This document shows positions 49,399-61,730 of a DNA stretch of 64,000 nt, in pieces. Position numbers and translations under genes: made by a program. The stretch is taken from assembly GCA_018340805.1 (NCBI GenBank), contig JACMZG010001863.1, forward strand, positions 28,353,717-28,417,716. The letters are read 5' to 3'. Under the pieces are notes generated by a model, which saw only the letters and a list, made by a program, of their open reading frames with translations, was not told the origin of the DNA and made no database searches. The stretch comes from Microvelia longipes (lineage: Eukaryota; Arthropoda; Insecta; Hemiptera; Veliidae). Each line of letters begins with the position of its first letter. Within the stretch, counting starts at the first letter, position 1.

Positions 49399-50007
49399 GT
49401 AGCGACGTCGTAGATGGAGCGGAGAACGGATTCAGTGATTCAGTTGAAGCACAGTGCTTCATTCTCATGCTTACCACAGAAGCAAAGAGACAGACATAGT
49501 GGAGGAGGTGCGAGATCAAGGACCAATACATTACCAAATGATTACGGATTCGTTTTAACATCGAAACATAAGAGATCTGTAGTTACCGATGATGATAGAG
49601 GTAGACAAAAGAAAGAAGGAAGTATAAAAGAAGCCGTGAGAGGTTTATTAAGAGGCGACGGAAGAAAATGGAGATCTCTAGGAGCGCTGTTGAGACAAGC
49701 TTCACCACCGCGGGTATCTTCGCCTCCTAGAGCTCATTTACCACCTGGAGCAGTGAGCTTATTAGCTCCTCCACCTCCTCCTCCACCACAATCATTCTAC
49801 CTCTTAGACGATTTCCTGAAACCGAGACAAGCATCTAACTCAAGTTCAGATTCATTAGAATTATGTTCTCCTGTCCCACCACCAGTACCGCCACCGCCTC
49901 CTCCATTACGTCTGATGGGATACCAAAGGAAACGGAATATTAACTGTCACTGCCGCAACTGCACGCAGCAGCCATCGATCTTCTCAAATCTGGTACACAT
50001 AAATTGA
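49399..50007 (+). CDS. Proline-rich exon, unrecognised protein (ORF 49414-50007)
   Basis: A good acceptor (T-rich tract, then TTTATACAG, ending at 49398) precedes an in-frame TAG and then ATG at 49414, so this is likely a first coding exon with a spliced 5' UTR. The 197-codon frame has balanced codon use unlike the flanking DNA. Residues 1-90 are basic and Ser-rich (RRTDSVIQLKHSASFSCLP; SIKEAVRGLLRGDGRKWRS). Pro runs lie at 119-125 and 155-164, around SFYLLDDFLKPRQ, and a CHCRNC cluster at 178-183. No signal peptide, membrane segment or known catalytic motif is seen. The protein looks disordered, with possible SH3/EVH1/WW-type ligand sites. It either ends at the TGA (50005-50007) or splices out earlier at CTG/GTACAC (49992/49993), which leaves phase 0 after codon 193. 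I do not recognise the gene. Confidence 0.7.
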
Positions 50008-50167
50008 TTAAATGGGATAATATTCTCTTTTGTCTTGATATCTTTCTCTGAAATTTCTTGGTGGCTGGAATTAATTCTATTTCTATTCTTCTTGGTGCTG
50101 GTTTTAACTTTCTCTCTATTTCTCTTCTTTTGAGGTTCTAGGAATGCATTGAATGGTTTGTTTTGTC

Positions 50168-50173
50168 AATAAA
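50168..50173 (+). promoter_or_regulatory. Possible polyadenylation signal AATAAA
   Basis: AATAAA lies about 160 bases after the TGA of the proline-rich ORF. It would serve a single-coding-exon transcript. The hexamer is common in AT-rich DNA, so this is weak support. Confidence 0.3.
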
Positions 50174-50530
50174 ACTAACAATACAAAATAAATAATTATC
50201 TTAAAGAATTTATCTTGTGTGCATATTTTTACTTGAACTACCAAATCGCATGACTTACTCTAGACGTTTTAAGCTGTACTTTTAGTGACTTAATAGATGT
50301 ACTATTTCTTGATATTATTGTGACTTATTAAGAGTTGCAAATGTAAAATAAATTATGGTGCTGCTTGGCATTAAATATAATCGTTGCAAATAAGTAAACA
50401 ATTAATTCGTAATAATGTGCATGAGGCATTGAATGTATTAGGAAACTGTATCATGTTTACTAACTAGCTTTAAACATTTTTCATGCCTTATATCGATAAA
50501 AACGGGAGGGTAATTAAAAGGCTTAAATAG
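50174..50530. other. AT-rich non-coding stretch
   Basis: Nothing is recognised between the possible polyadenylation signal and the retrotransposon scrap. Confidence 0.5.
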
Positions 50531-50647
50531 TATGGTCACGCTATGAGACGAGATGGACAAATCGTTATTGAGGTGATGCAAAATTATCTCCTCCAGGCAC
50601 GAAAAAAACCAGGACGCTATTGACTAAGATGGCTCGACGGGAGTTAG
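50531..50647 (+). pseudogene. Non-LTR retrotransposon remnant, C-terminal tail
   Basis: The frame reads YGHAMRRDGQIVIEVMQNYL, then LQARKKPGRY, stop, LRWLDGS, stop. This fits the conserved tail W(F/Y)GHV.RR.......V........R.RGRP..RW.D found at the end of ORF2 in many animal non-LTR retrotransposons and often seen as isolated genomic scraps. An internal TGA sits where a Pro/Lys or Trp is usual. The reverse transcriptase is absent. It lies in the interval between the two candidate exons on the same strand, as an intronic insertion would. Confidence 0.7.
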
Positions 50648-51844
50648 CCATAATTTAGTGTCGAAATGCGATGTAAGTAAGTTATGGTCATGTTAACTGT
50701 GTCATTTTTCTTTAATAATATTTAAGTGTATATACAAAGTTCTTTATTCTTTTAGAGACAAACGTCTTTTTTGTGAAATTCAATCATGATTTGGAAAATA
50801 ATGTATATTATTGTAATTACAAGAGCTGCTACTTAATTTTAATTGTATGTCTTTGTCTTGTGCATAATTTTTGTGTTTATTTTAAGTATTATTTTCAGGC
50901 AGTGTGAAATATTCAGTTTAATGAGGTTTTAATAAAAAATGTACTAGCTTTAGAGGTCTGCGTTGGGGATATTGCAGGACAAAAGCCATGCTTGGGTTTA
51001 TATTTCTTTACAGGTGGCCATTAGGTTGTCTCCTTTTTCCTCAACGACACCCTAAGGACAAATATCTGTGGTTCTAACTATTTATTTCGCGTTTGTTTCT
51101 AGAATATCCGCTTTAACTATTTAGAATATTAAGTGTAAAAAGTTATTGAGTGATTGGAAAGCTCCAATATCTTAAAATAAATATCCAACTCTGTTTTGAC
51201 CAAACACTATCAATGAGATGGAACAAAACAAAATAATAGTTTATTGCATCTTGTAACTATCTTTTGTTATTAATTTTTACTTGTTTTGTAATACTTTGAA
51301 ACAGTTCAGAGTTGCTAAAAATGTTTTGATAAATTTTACAAAATTTTTAATAAATTTAATAAGTTAAAAAGTTACCAATTTCATGCGAGATGTCTGTATT
51401 GCCATTTTAATTTTGCATAATGAAAGTCATTATTTGTAAATCTGAGTAATTAAAGTCATACTTTTAAACTTTTTTTCTTATGCACTATTGTTCTATAGCA
51501 GTTTTGTTAAAAAACTTAAATTAAGCAATATTTAAGTTAAAACTAGTCATTTAAAACCAGAGATATTTTAATTAAATATCTTCGTGTTGGTAATGTTTGA
51601 TACTTTCAGTTCTAAATGTGATAAAAAATCACTTTTTTACGTATTCATAAAGTATTAATTAAATTTAATCTATGTAAAAATATTGATCTTAATTTTTGTC
51701 CGTATTTCTTATCAAGCAGGTAAAATGTTTACTTAGTGAGAAAATTTTAACACTAGAATTGGTTGATTTCCAAAATTATGCACCTACGTGAAATGATCCA
51801 ATTACTTTGTCTACGCTTTACTCGCCTTTATAGTGAATATTTAA
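50648..51844. other. AT-rich non-coding stretch
   Basis: No gene, RNA gene or repeat is recognised. If the two exons at 49.4 and 53.9 kb belong to one gene, this is intron. Confidence 0.5.
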
Positions 51845-51990
51845 ATTCGCCAGGCTTGCGGACCTCCACGCCAGAATTATTTTGAAGTTATAAACTTATA
51901 TAATGTAAATATGGCGATAAACAATTATCGCCGGTACCAAGATTCGAACCTGGGAACCCTGGCTTTTAAGTACTTCGAGTTATCGTCTGG
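51845..51990 (-). repeat. tRNA-derived repeat copy
   Basis: On the minus strand, GGTTCGAATC (51941-51950) is a B box in a CCCAGG-type T stem. It is followed by GGTACCGGCGATAATTG, the shared spacer ATATAAGTTTATAACTTC, and then TGGCGTGGAGG (51863-51873), a degenerate A box of the next unit, with GCGAATTT beyond. This is the same B box-spacer-A box order and spacing as 43971-44058. The copy is isolated and diverged. Confidence 0.65.
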
Positions 51991-52254
51991 ACTCGCTTTA
52001 TTCGATTCAGAGCACCAAAACACATAAAAGTCTTCTCGAAAGTTTTTGTGAACCGACTGTATTTTAAGTTTTATTTTTGTTACTTACGAAGGGTTTTTCG
52101 AATTTTTACCGATCTTTTACTGGCCCAAAAATTCTTATCTTCCCATTATGTTTTGACGTACATATCGGCATATCGTCAGAGAGCAAGAACTTAAGGCTCA
52201 AAGAAATTATAGTAAAAAATTAAATGGAAAATTATACATTTAAAATTATATGAA

Positions 52255-52372
52255 AAACCTTAATCATGACATTCTAAGGAAGGGCGAAGTGAGCCCGCAA
52301 TCATATAACCCTAGATTTTAGATCACTACTTGATTCTGAAGTCCGAAATTACCGAGGTACTCTAAACCCGAT
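52255..52372 (+). repeat. Element BA, A module fragment
   Basis: TTAATCATGACATTCTAAGG, AGGGCGAAGTGAGCCCG, GATCACTACTTGATTCTGAAG and the terminus TACCGAGGTACTCTAAACCC-GAT match other A modules. Only about two iterations remain. Confidence 0.7.
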
Positions 52373-53800
52373 TTTTGCCATTTATTTTTTTTTAACTTAA
52401 TTTTTTTATCCGATTATCTTTAGCATTTTTAGGATTATAATTCTTCCGTGCGCTCTGAGGAGAATAGCTTACGCATTATAGCAGTGTCTCGTTTCATAGT
52501 GTGCCTACTTCCAGAAGAGAGAAACTTTTAACATACGTTTTGTTTAACCAACCAAAATAAATCCTAAAACATAAATCTTTAAATCTGCTCCTGTTTAAAA
52601 ATGGAAAGTGTTAAGATTAGGAAAACTATCCAACCTTTTAGTAAAGTCATTAAAGTTAGGTCAATAAAGCAGGATTACCTTGTATTTGCTAGGATTTAAC
52701 TTGTTCCTCATGTCTTTAACTTTTTTAAAAATATTTTTTGGAAAATATATTTTTTTCTCTTTGTTATATCTTTTCATTCAAGTTTTTAATTGGATAAATT
52801 TTCTTTATAAAGTAGTAGTTTTTAAAATTAGGAAAACCGAGGTTTGAACCAATTGATCCTAACTATTGTCCATGAGATACATTTTTATCATGTGTTTATT
52901 TGAGGTATATTCTACTTAATAAGTTATTTTATTTTGTAATAATACTTTATGATAATGATAATTCAAATTTTGGCTTTATTATTCTTATGGAAACCTTGTG
53001 CATTAAACCTTAATTAAATTAGATAATTTATTGTTTCATAATTATTTTATGTTACTAATTAAATGTTAACGATGTAATTAATTTGTTATAGGTTTTATAA
53101 CTTTTTATTTATATTTCATTTTTTATAGACATTTGATTAAAATTTTATCATCACTATTATTACTTATTTTTATCTATCAATCATAATAAAAGTTTCACAA
53201 AATTAATGCTAGATAAAATGTATTATCTAATGTTATTAAAGAGAAAAATATCTCTTAAAAAAAGAATTAATTTCTTAAAAATGTTTGCTCTTTTAAAAGA
53301 ATTCTTTGAGAAAAATTCATTTCTATGTTGTAAAGAATTTAATAGGAGTTAAAGGAATTAGTAGGGATGTATTCTTGGAAAAAAAGAGTAGGTTTAGTTT
53401 CATAGGAAGCCATTATATTGGAGAGCAGGTCTAGAAGTTCTTGGAAAATGAAAAATGAAAACTCTGTAGGTTGGAATATTTCTCTCAAAGGATGTTGTGT
53501 TATGGAGAAGGAATCATTACGGATTCTATCCGAGGATTTACTTTTTTCCTCTTACCATTTATTTTTGTGTAAAAATGTGTTAAAGGAATGATTTATGACT
53601 TATATAAGGAACACCATCCTATTACTAAGAAAATAAGGACGAGATAAAGTTGTTAAATCTTACTATAAGTGAGAGTTAAAGAGGAAAGGTGTGATGCGGT
53701 ATATTTAAACATGTATAACTAATGTTTCTCTCCATCTTTCATGTCCCGAATATTCTTTTAGCCGCAAGATTATTATGTCGGTAATGTTGTGTAGCTATGT
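52373..53800. other. AT-rich non-coding stretch
   Basis: No gene or repeat family is recognised. The sequence at 53340-53560 is more purine-rich (TTCTTGGAAAATG, GAGAAGGAATC) but has no open frame. Confidence 0.5.
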
Positions 53801-53814
53801 TCTATGTTAGTGAC

Positions 53815-53918
53815 ATGGTGACCCAGATGGACGTGACGTCACGGGTCGATTGCTCGAGGTGAGGGCGGGTGTGCGCGCGCAATCACCCCTTGCACCCCGG
53901 GGCGTCCCTTTTTTCCAG
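53815..53918 (+). promoter_or_regulatory. CpG/GC-rich promoter-like island
   Basis: This is the only markedly GC- and CpG-rich stretch in the window. It holds a perfect CRE palindrome (53834-53841), a GC box GGGCGGG (53863-53869), a GCGCGCGC run (53873-53880) and CCCCGGGG (53896-53903). It lies directly upstream of a small exon with a strong donor. A TTTTTTCCAG sequence ending at 53918 could equally be a splice acceptor, in which case the island would be partly intronic. No clear TATA box is seen. Confidence 0.55.
53834..53841. promoter_or_regulatory. Consensus CRE palindrome (TGACGTCA)
   Basis: A perfect 8-bp cAMP response element, the binding site of CREB/ATF bZIP factors, in a CG-flanked context (ACG-TGACGTCA-CGG). 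Its position within a GC-rich island next to an exon makes it more credible than an isolated match. Confidence 0.6.
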
Positions 53919-54106
53919 TGTGTGTCCGCGGCCTAGCAGGGTCGGTTTTGATCATAGCTCTCGATCATGCTGCCGCCGCCGCCACCTCGGCTTCTGTAAT
54001 TCAATTTGGCATTAGCCATCGGGAAATGAGTCCCGCGGCTTCGTACAACACTTACCCACTTTCAAGGCTGGATCAAAAAAGATCTTTGTTCGCACAAGCA
54101 TTCCTG
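53919..54106 (+). CDS. Small exon, coding from ATG 54026 (27 codons), unrecognised gene
   Basis: The exon ends at a strong donor (TTCCTG/GTAAGAATC, GT at 54107). From the ATG at 54026 the frame reads MSPAASYNTYPLSRLDQKRS then LFAQAFL and reaches the donor in phase 0. The open frame extends 5' to 53918 (CVRGLAGSVLIIALDHAAAA, then ATSASVIQFGISHRE), so if the TTTTTTCCAG before 53919 is a real acceptor the exon is fully coding and 62 residues long. Otherwise the part before 54026 is 5' UTR below the GC-rich promoter. Codon use is balanced, unlike the neighbouring DNA. The continuation must lie beyond a long intron, and no candidate next exon is seen up to 64000. The gene is not recognised. Confidence 0.55.
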
Positions 54107-57100
54107 GTAAGAATCGCATGACCCCTTTTAAATATTTAACTCTTATTGTTTTTTCCCACCCTATGAACACCAGATTTGTAATGCTCCTCGTTAATTATTG
54201 TTTTCATTAACAACAGCGCCTATTTGTTGTCTCTGTAAGTATTGCTGTCTCTCTATTATCCACTTACCCTCTCAAACTTGAACTCTGGTACGTTACAAAC
54301 GAAATCTTTTCCTCCCACACTGGTTGTATTTGTATCCAGCTGATATTAGAGTAATTCCCCTTGAGACATTGTCCGTATACTTACTTAATCCTTTATACTC
54401 GCCGATTAGAAACCTCTTTTCCCATTACTGGCTGTTTTTCTTAGATATCTGCAAAGTCTAACATACCAGAGGCAGCAACATTTGAAGAATTTGATTTAAT
54501 CATTAAGGATTTAACGTAACGAAATCCCTGCATCAAGTTAACTATTATCTTGATAAAATTAGTGAGTTAAAAGATACATATGTAGGCTTTTCATTAAATT
54601 TATTTTCAATTACTTTAAAATGTTCATAATAAATGACTAACTGTTGTTTTAATGGTGCCTGCAGCTTATTTGAGAATTCCCTTGCAGTGTAAGGCGAACG
54701 CTGTCATTTGATCGAATCCTCTTGTAATTTTATTTTGGATTCCTTATTAAATAGTTTCTTGTAAATGCAGTAAAATTGAGTAAAAGTTTTGATGTCTATG
54801 GTTTGAAAATTATGAGCTGTGCGGATTTATAGAACCAAGGTATAGGTATAGATGTTTAAGTTCAACGCTCTTAAAATACATTATTTCAAGATATTTTCTT
54901 TATTGATGATTAGTAAGGAGTTAGACAGTTAATTTCAACGAGTGTATTTTTCCAATTATTTAACCATGGATTACCGGATTTTATTGTATTAATTAAAATT
55001 TCAAGTATGCCAATTGTCGTATAAACCTATTCTGTATGAAAACTCATCCTTTATGCTATTAATGTTAATTTGTGCGGGAAACAGTATGTTTATTATTCAA
55101 TGGGCCAGGCCAAAAAAAAAGTTTTAAGAATTCTCCCTTATTTTTTGCAGTTCTCTCCGCGCCATCTTTCTACCTATAAAGAACCTTGTAATTCTTGTCT
55201 ATACTCTTACATAAACTTTGTTTATTTAAACACTGTGGACTGTTAAAATATAAATAATTGTCAACAAATTTCAACTAAAATATGATTTCTCTATCGTCAA
55301 CTGCGTCATGAAATGAACAAAACAATAACTATACAAAATAATAGTAAAATTCAGTTATTGTTTGGATTGCTAAAGATATGACAATAGGTTGAAATGATTT
55401 GTTAGTTTGGAAAGCGAGAAGACGTCTCGTTAGACCATGTTCAACGTTGAAAAGGATGTCTCTCGTTTGCTATAATTTGCATTATCCCAATCTCGTCTTA
55501 TATCTTCTTTATACTCAACGCCAATAATCATACACAATTGTAGATCCAATTTCTGTATTTTCTTGTAGTTTTTTATAAGAAATTATGAAGATTCAGTTTG
55601 TTTCTGGATCGTCTAATCTCAGTTGTCGTAAACTTTCCCTTATTATCGACATCCAGGACAAGTAAGGTTCAGTCATTACTCTCGGCTTCCTAAGTAGTTT
55701 ATTCCTTAAGTCTTGTTTCTTCCTTGTTTTCTTAGAAAACAAAACAACTTATTAATCAAATAACGGAAAGAACGTACAAAGATTTAGTAGAGCAGACTTT
55801 AAACTCCTTATCATTTTATGTTTTCTAAAACTTTAAACATTTTATAATTAACTCGTTGTAGCTTTTAACGCTCAAATGAAGTCCTATGTAAAGTTCGATT
55901 TTGTTCACGGCTTTGATAAAAATATAACTTATATTGTTTCATTGTTTATTTATGTTATATCCAAAACAAAATTTTTTCACCAATTTTATTTATTATGTTA
56001 CCTGTTAATCTGTTTTATAACCTTATGGAAATTTATTTTAGCGAATTTTCATAAGAAAATTACGATTATGAGGTTGATACACGGAAATGGTTACACCTCA
56101 TCATCACAAAAGAAGGAAATATGTATAAAATCACATGTGTTAATGCATTTATGCTACTTACAATTAATACTTTATTCAAAGAATATAATACAAAAATCTT
56201 AATTGCTCAGAAAGCTAAAATCAAATATTGTATTTTATTTTATTGCTATGAACATTATTAATTCTTACTTACCCTATTTGGTAAATAATTGCTTTGACTT
56301 TTCAACCCTAAAGAAACAAGCCTAAGGGTTTCATAATAATTCATTCAGAATTTTTCATTACAAAAATATCAAGGTTGAACATAAAATCTAGCTCATGTTT
56401 ATTTTACCAATTTTTATTATTCATTAAAATAAGATTTTGATCTTGATTGCGGTATGCGATAACGTAGCCTCAACTAAGGCAAAATGTTTTTAAAATCTTT
56501 ACCGTGGCCTCGATATTTACCTTTGAACGTGTACAAGACCGCGGTCCCAGTATAAGACCGTATACTTAGAGGTCAAAGACGTTCATCTTGCTTAGCCTAC
56601 TCTTGGAGTTAAATCACCCAGAGGTCAAAGCTCTTCCTTTAAATCTCCTTTAATTTCTTTCTTGTAAAACAAAAACTTCTTGTAATTACTTTTTTACTCC
56701 TCTTTTTTGTTATAATTACCATTTTTAAAATCATTTTTATGTTAAATATTCCGTTGTTAAATATCGTAACAATAAATGTGTATTATTTTAACGAAGTATT
56801 TTTTTCTCTTAATTATAGCAATTCTTTTTTTAAGGCAGAAATATAGGTCACTTCTTTCTGTTTTTGTAGATAAATGGCCTCACAAAACGTAATAAAAATC
56901 CGCCAAAAAAAGAATACACAAGAAAAAGTGGAAAGGCTCAGAAAATAATAACTCTGGATTTGGAAGGGTCTAGAGTTGGTCCTAAGATAACAAAAGTTTA
57001 CCACCAGATTTCCTTTTTTCTGTTGATTCCTTTTTTAAAATCTTTTACGTTTCTTTTTACGTATTTTTATTTTTCACGTTTTCAGCAATCGTTGGTTGAT

Positions 57101-60100
57101 TGAAGTTATAAAATATTCTCCTCTCGTCCTAAAAACTGGCAATATTTAAGCTAGAATCTCGTAATTTTTTTGTGTTTTTCAATCAAATTTAAATCCTCTT
57201 ATTTTAAGTGCCCATTAGTATATTTAATTTCCACTATTAAAGAGTATCAAATATAATAAATAGTCGTAACCATTTTTAATATTTAAAACAATCATAAAAT
57301 TAAAAATAATTGCATCAAATTAGGTTTTATTATTCAGAAGAAATTTCACTCTTTGACAATTTAAAATTGAGGGAATTGGAAAAATACATTAGAGCAAAAA
57401 TGTACATAAATTATTATATAAGAAATAATTAAAGGTATAAACAGTTCGAACAAACATTTAATAAATAATAGTTGTGTAGATTTATAACTTAGCAGTTTTT
57501 ACTAACCGAAGAACTTCAATGTGGCTAAAAGCCGTTTTAAAATATGCATGCATACATATTTTAAAAATGGTGCAAATTTAAGTAAGTGCAAATGGTGTAA
57601 ATTTTGTTTAAAATATGGGAAGATAAGTCTACATTATTTATAAGCTCAGCTTTCTTGGAAAACCAAAATATTTTAAGAAACCCAACTCTTAGACTAGTTC
57701 AAGTTGCAAATATTTATCATCCTTCATCTCAGTTGTAAATCTTCTCTTAAATTTTCTCCTATAGGAAAAGTTTAATAATTGATAAACATTTTATAACTTT
57801 AATAATGTTCTATTTTACCAATTTTACTGTAACATTTTATAATTTCTCCGCCATGTAATCAATATGTTGTTTAAACTTTAGGGTTCTGTAGTTGTAAATT
57901 GCTCAACTTTCTTAAATTAAATCCCTTTTTCTATTAAAAACTTGGCTACTTTTGTTGGTGTAAATTGGAGGCAATTTAAATTGGAATCAATTATTTCTTA
58001 ATGCTTTATAAAAATATGGGTATTATAGGTATTAACATTATGGTAATTGACTAGTATGCTTTAATTAATACTATTATATACTTAATTTTTACATTAACTT
58101 TTTTATAACCTTCTTTTTAAGGCATCTTTTCTGTTTTTCTTTTTTATTAGGATTTCTCCATTTTTTATTACGAATAATCTTTAATATGATTTAAAGTTTA
58201 TATATAGTCCTGATAAAAATAGATAAAGCATGATAAATGATACGACACTTTTTTTTAAAGTATTTCTCAAAAGTATACTGAGAAGATTTTCCTCGCCTAA
58301 GTATGAATATTTGAATAAAGTTATGTATGAATAATGTGAGTTTACGTTATGTTTATTACATTTTAATTGTTTGCACTTTTTTATTCAAATTTATTTTGGT
58401 TTGTTGAATTAATAGTTTAATTATTGTTCAGAAAAATCGATGTCAGAGTTTAAATACTTATCAGGGATTATTAATTGATTGAAATGTCAAAAGTCTTCTG
58501 TTAATTTAGAATTTTAAGTAATAATTTTTATTTCGGCATTAACTGAACTTTGTACTTAAAAATGCTAATTTAAGATCGAAATGTTTTGTCAAAGCTAGCT
58601 ATATCAAAATTAAAGTTTATTTATAAATTAGAGAACATTGATTATTGAAAGAGACGTAACGTATTTTATTTCAAACCATGTTGAATAAATTTAAAACTGT
58701 TCTCTTTACTTTAAAGCTAAAATTACAGAAAAGATTTTGATTTTGAAACCTTGGTGAATGCTTTTTGCTAGATACAGCTTTTAACACTTAAAAGCAAATA
58801 CGTAAAATTGACTGATAGGGTATTTTAGTTAGGTATTGCGGTTCTTAGTATAACTTATCTACCCTACCTAACTACCGTAACTCAGTTATTCCCTCTCAGA
58901 GACGAGACTAGCTAGCCTACATTAACCTTTATAGACTACTCTGCAATACTCTTATGTATTTCTTTATCAATCTACTATTTGCAAATCAGAGTACATTTTC
59001 GTACTATGTAATTTTCAAACTCATTTATGTTTGAATAAACATGTTTATTTGAATAACTATTATTATTAAATACGGATTTGAGTACTAAATAAATAAGTTA
59101 AATAATCTTATATTAAAACCTACATATTTTATAAATGAAGACAAATAAAATTTTCTTATTAGGAATAGTTTGGGTCTCCATTATTGTATAAATAGGTGAT
59201 AACTATAGATATAGTCATTTATTTATAATTTTTTTTTTTTTTTTTACTTATATTTATTTTTATTGATTATCATATTACTAATATTACTTTTATTAGATAT
59301 ACTAAAGCTTAAACGCCAAATTCAGCTATAAATATAGTATAGTGTTAAATATAAAAAATACTTGAAGAAATATATTATAGGTAAATCGTGTTCCAGATTT
59401 TCGGGTAAAATATCTGGAGCCGTCCGTTGATGGTGGAGAAAATTTATAAAGTTGTGCTTCATCGCTGAAGTTATCTAAAGAATCTCAACAATCAATGCTG
59501 ATAAGACCAGTATCTTTGAATTTCATGCTTAGGTTTTCTTTTTTTACGCTTCGTTTGAAAAGACTAACGATGCTGGAGGTCTGAATAAACAATACGCACT
59601 TTTAAACATTGTGATCGTAGTTTGTTTTAAATAAATTGAATTTTTGTGATTCCCAGAAATAAAAATGATATTGGAGAGTATTTTTCTTTTATAGCGACAA
59701 AAACTAAGCATAATGAGACAATCTAAAAGAATAAAGTTATGAAGAATGAGGGCTATATTTTTGTGATTTTTATTTTCTTTGGGAAATAATAAAATATATT
59801 TTTAATTTAGTCTTAAAAATAGTTCTTCAATAAAGTCCTTCGATGGTATTTATTCTAAATTTGGCTTCTCTTCCAGTTGGGTGTATTTTTCTTTAAATAA
59901 TTTTTCTGTAGTAATTTATTTTTGAATTAAATATATTTTAAATTGTTCATTTAAAAAAAAAAAAATAGGAGGACACTAATCATACTGGCTCTGCATTGTG
60001 ATATTTTTCGGAAAATATTTTAATGAGAGTTGAAATCCGTGCCAAGTTTAAATTATGGTATTTAATCATTTGATTTTAAACTTTTAATTATCTTGATATG

Positions 60101-61730
60101 TTTAGACCCTTTTAAAGGTTTTATTGCAATCACTACCTATAGTTATATTGTACTGCTATGCGAAGTATAATTATAATAAATGTGCTGATTTAATTTGAGT
60201 GATAGAAGTATTTAATTAAACCAAATACAGTTGTTAAAGCTATTTTTTCTGCCACCAATTTAGAAAAAGCATAATAGTTTGATAAAAATTCGCTGAAATG
60301 TTTAAATAATGTGATAAAATCTAAAATTTTAGTTTATTGTTCAAACGACTTATGGTTTCTTTGGACATTTTATAACTATAAATAAGCAATAAAAATGTCA
60401 TTAAAAGTTTCATTTTCTTTTAAAATTTGCTATGATAGGAAACTTTTCAAATTCTGTAATCCATAACTATGATGTTGATGACATAACAATGTTGCATTTT
60501 TCATACCCTAATTAAATAGTAGTACTAATAAATCACAATTCTAGGTATGTTATCATATTATTCATCCACTCTTCTTATTAGCAATAGAGCCCTAATAATT
60601 TAAACTCACTAAAAGATAAAAGATTTTGAATTTTTATGTCCATTCTCCTATTTTTATCTTAAATTTCACTACATCAATTATTATCTCACTGTCTTTTCTA
60701 TCTTAACATCAAAATGATTTAGTATTTCCCAAAAAGTTTTTATCTTTCAGTTGAAATCTATTTTAGGCACTTATGTTTGCGTCAAGAGAAGAATAGACCT
60801 CTAAATTAGTCCTTATGTAAAAATCAATGTTCTTTTATATATTACCTGCTTTTGACATTTGAAACTCTTAAAACACATAAATAAAACATCTAAATACATG
60901 ATTATAAGAAAATTGATAATTCTTTTAGAATTGTAGCGACAGACAAAATTTATCGAGATATATGTATTTTAAAATATTTCTTTCTATCTAGTATTTTATT
61001 GACTTTTAAATATATTTATATTTGATCTTTATATTCTTTTATTTGTTTTTGCTGTTTTTTCCTGATTTAAACATTTTATCTATCCAATATTTTTATTTAT
61101 TTCCATGTTTGAACATTAAATCGGTTTTCCTGGTTCTAAATTTCTTTTACAACCTTTTTTGTGATATATTTATAAAATCCTGTTATAATAAATTTACAGA
61201 AGTGTTTCCATCAAACAGAAACCCATAATTTTAAGTATTAAAAAGGTTTTTCATTTAAATTAACATTTCCACGTATTTTACTTATGTTTTTCAAATAACA
61301 TTTCAAAAATCATCTTTTCACTTTTATAATTTTTAAGGTTAATATTTTACATTTTGTACTGCCTTATATTAATAAATAAAAGGTTCGTCAAAATTATCAA
61401 ACTGAAATCCCTTAATATAAGCGTGAAGCTTTAGTATATTCTTCTCTCTCTTATATCTTATCTCTAGGGAAAAATATTTAAAATATTCTTTTTTTTTGTT
61501 CTTTTTCCTCTATTTTAAAATTAAAACAAGAAACTAAGGGCATAAAAAAGATCTTTTTAAAAATATTTACTGCAGTGTAATAATTAATTTCTTCTTTTGT
61601 TTAGCGTTCTTATTGTCGCATTTTTTACTATTTTGTAATAAATACATTTTTCTTTCAATTTAATTTTATCTTTTATTATTATTTTTGACTTGTATTATTA
61701 TTCAAATTTGATTAAAATTAGACTATATTA
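54107..61730. other. 7.6 kb of AT-rich DNA, probably intron
   Basis: Starting from the strong donor at 54107, no acceptor followed by a credible coding frame, RNA gene or repeat family is recognised. The longest ORF (55876-56202, 108 codons) is Phe/Ile/Leu/Lys-rich and looks like chance. At 56515-56640 the phrase AGAGGTCAAAG occurs twice in slightly GC-richer sequence. Poly-T (59231-59248) and poly-A (59952-59966) runs are present. Confidence 0.5.

Noticed and set aside
55876..56202. 108-codon ORF
   Set aside because: Phe/Ile/Leu/Lys-rich chance frame in AT-rich DNA, with no motif, no splice support and no GC shift.
59231..59248. Poly-T run as the tail of a processed retrocopy
   Set aside because: No coding-like or SINE sequence is attached on the expected side and no target duplication was found.
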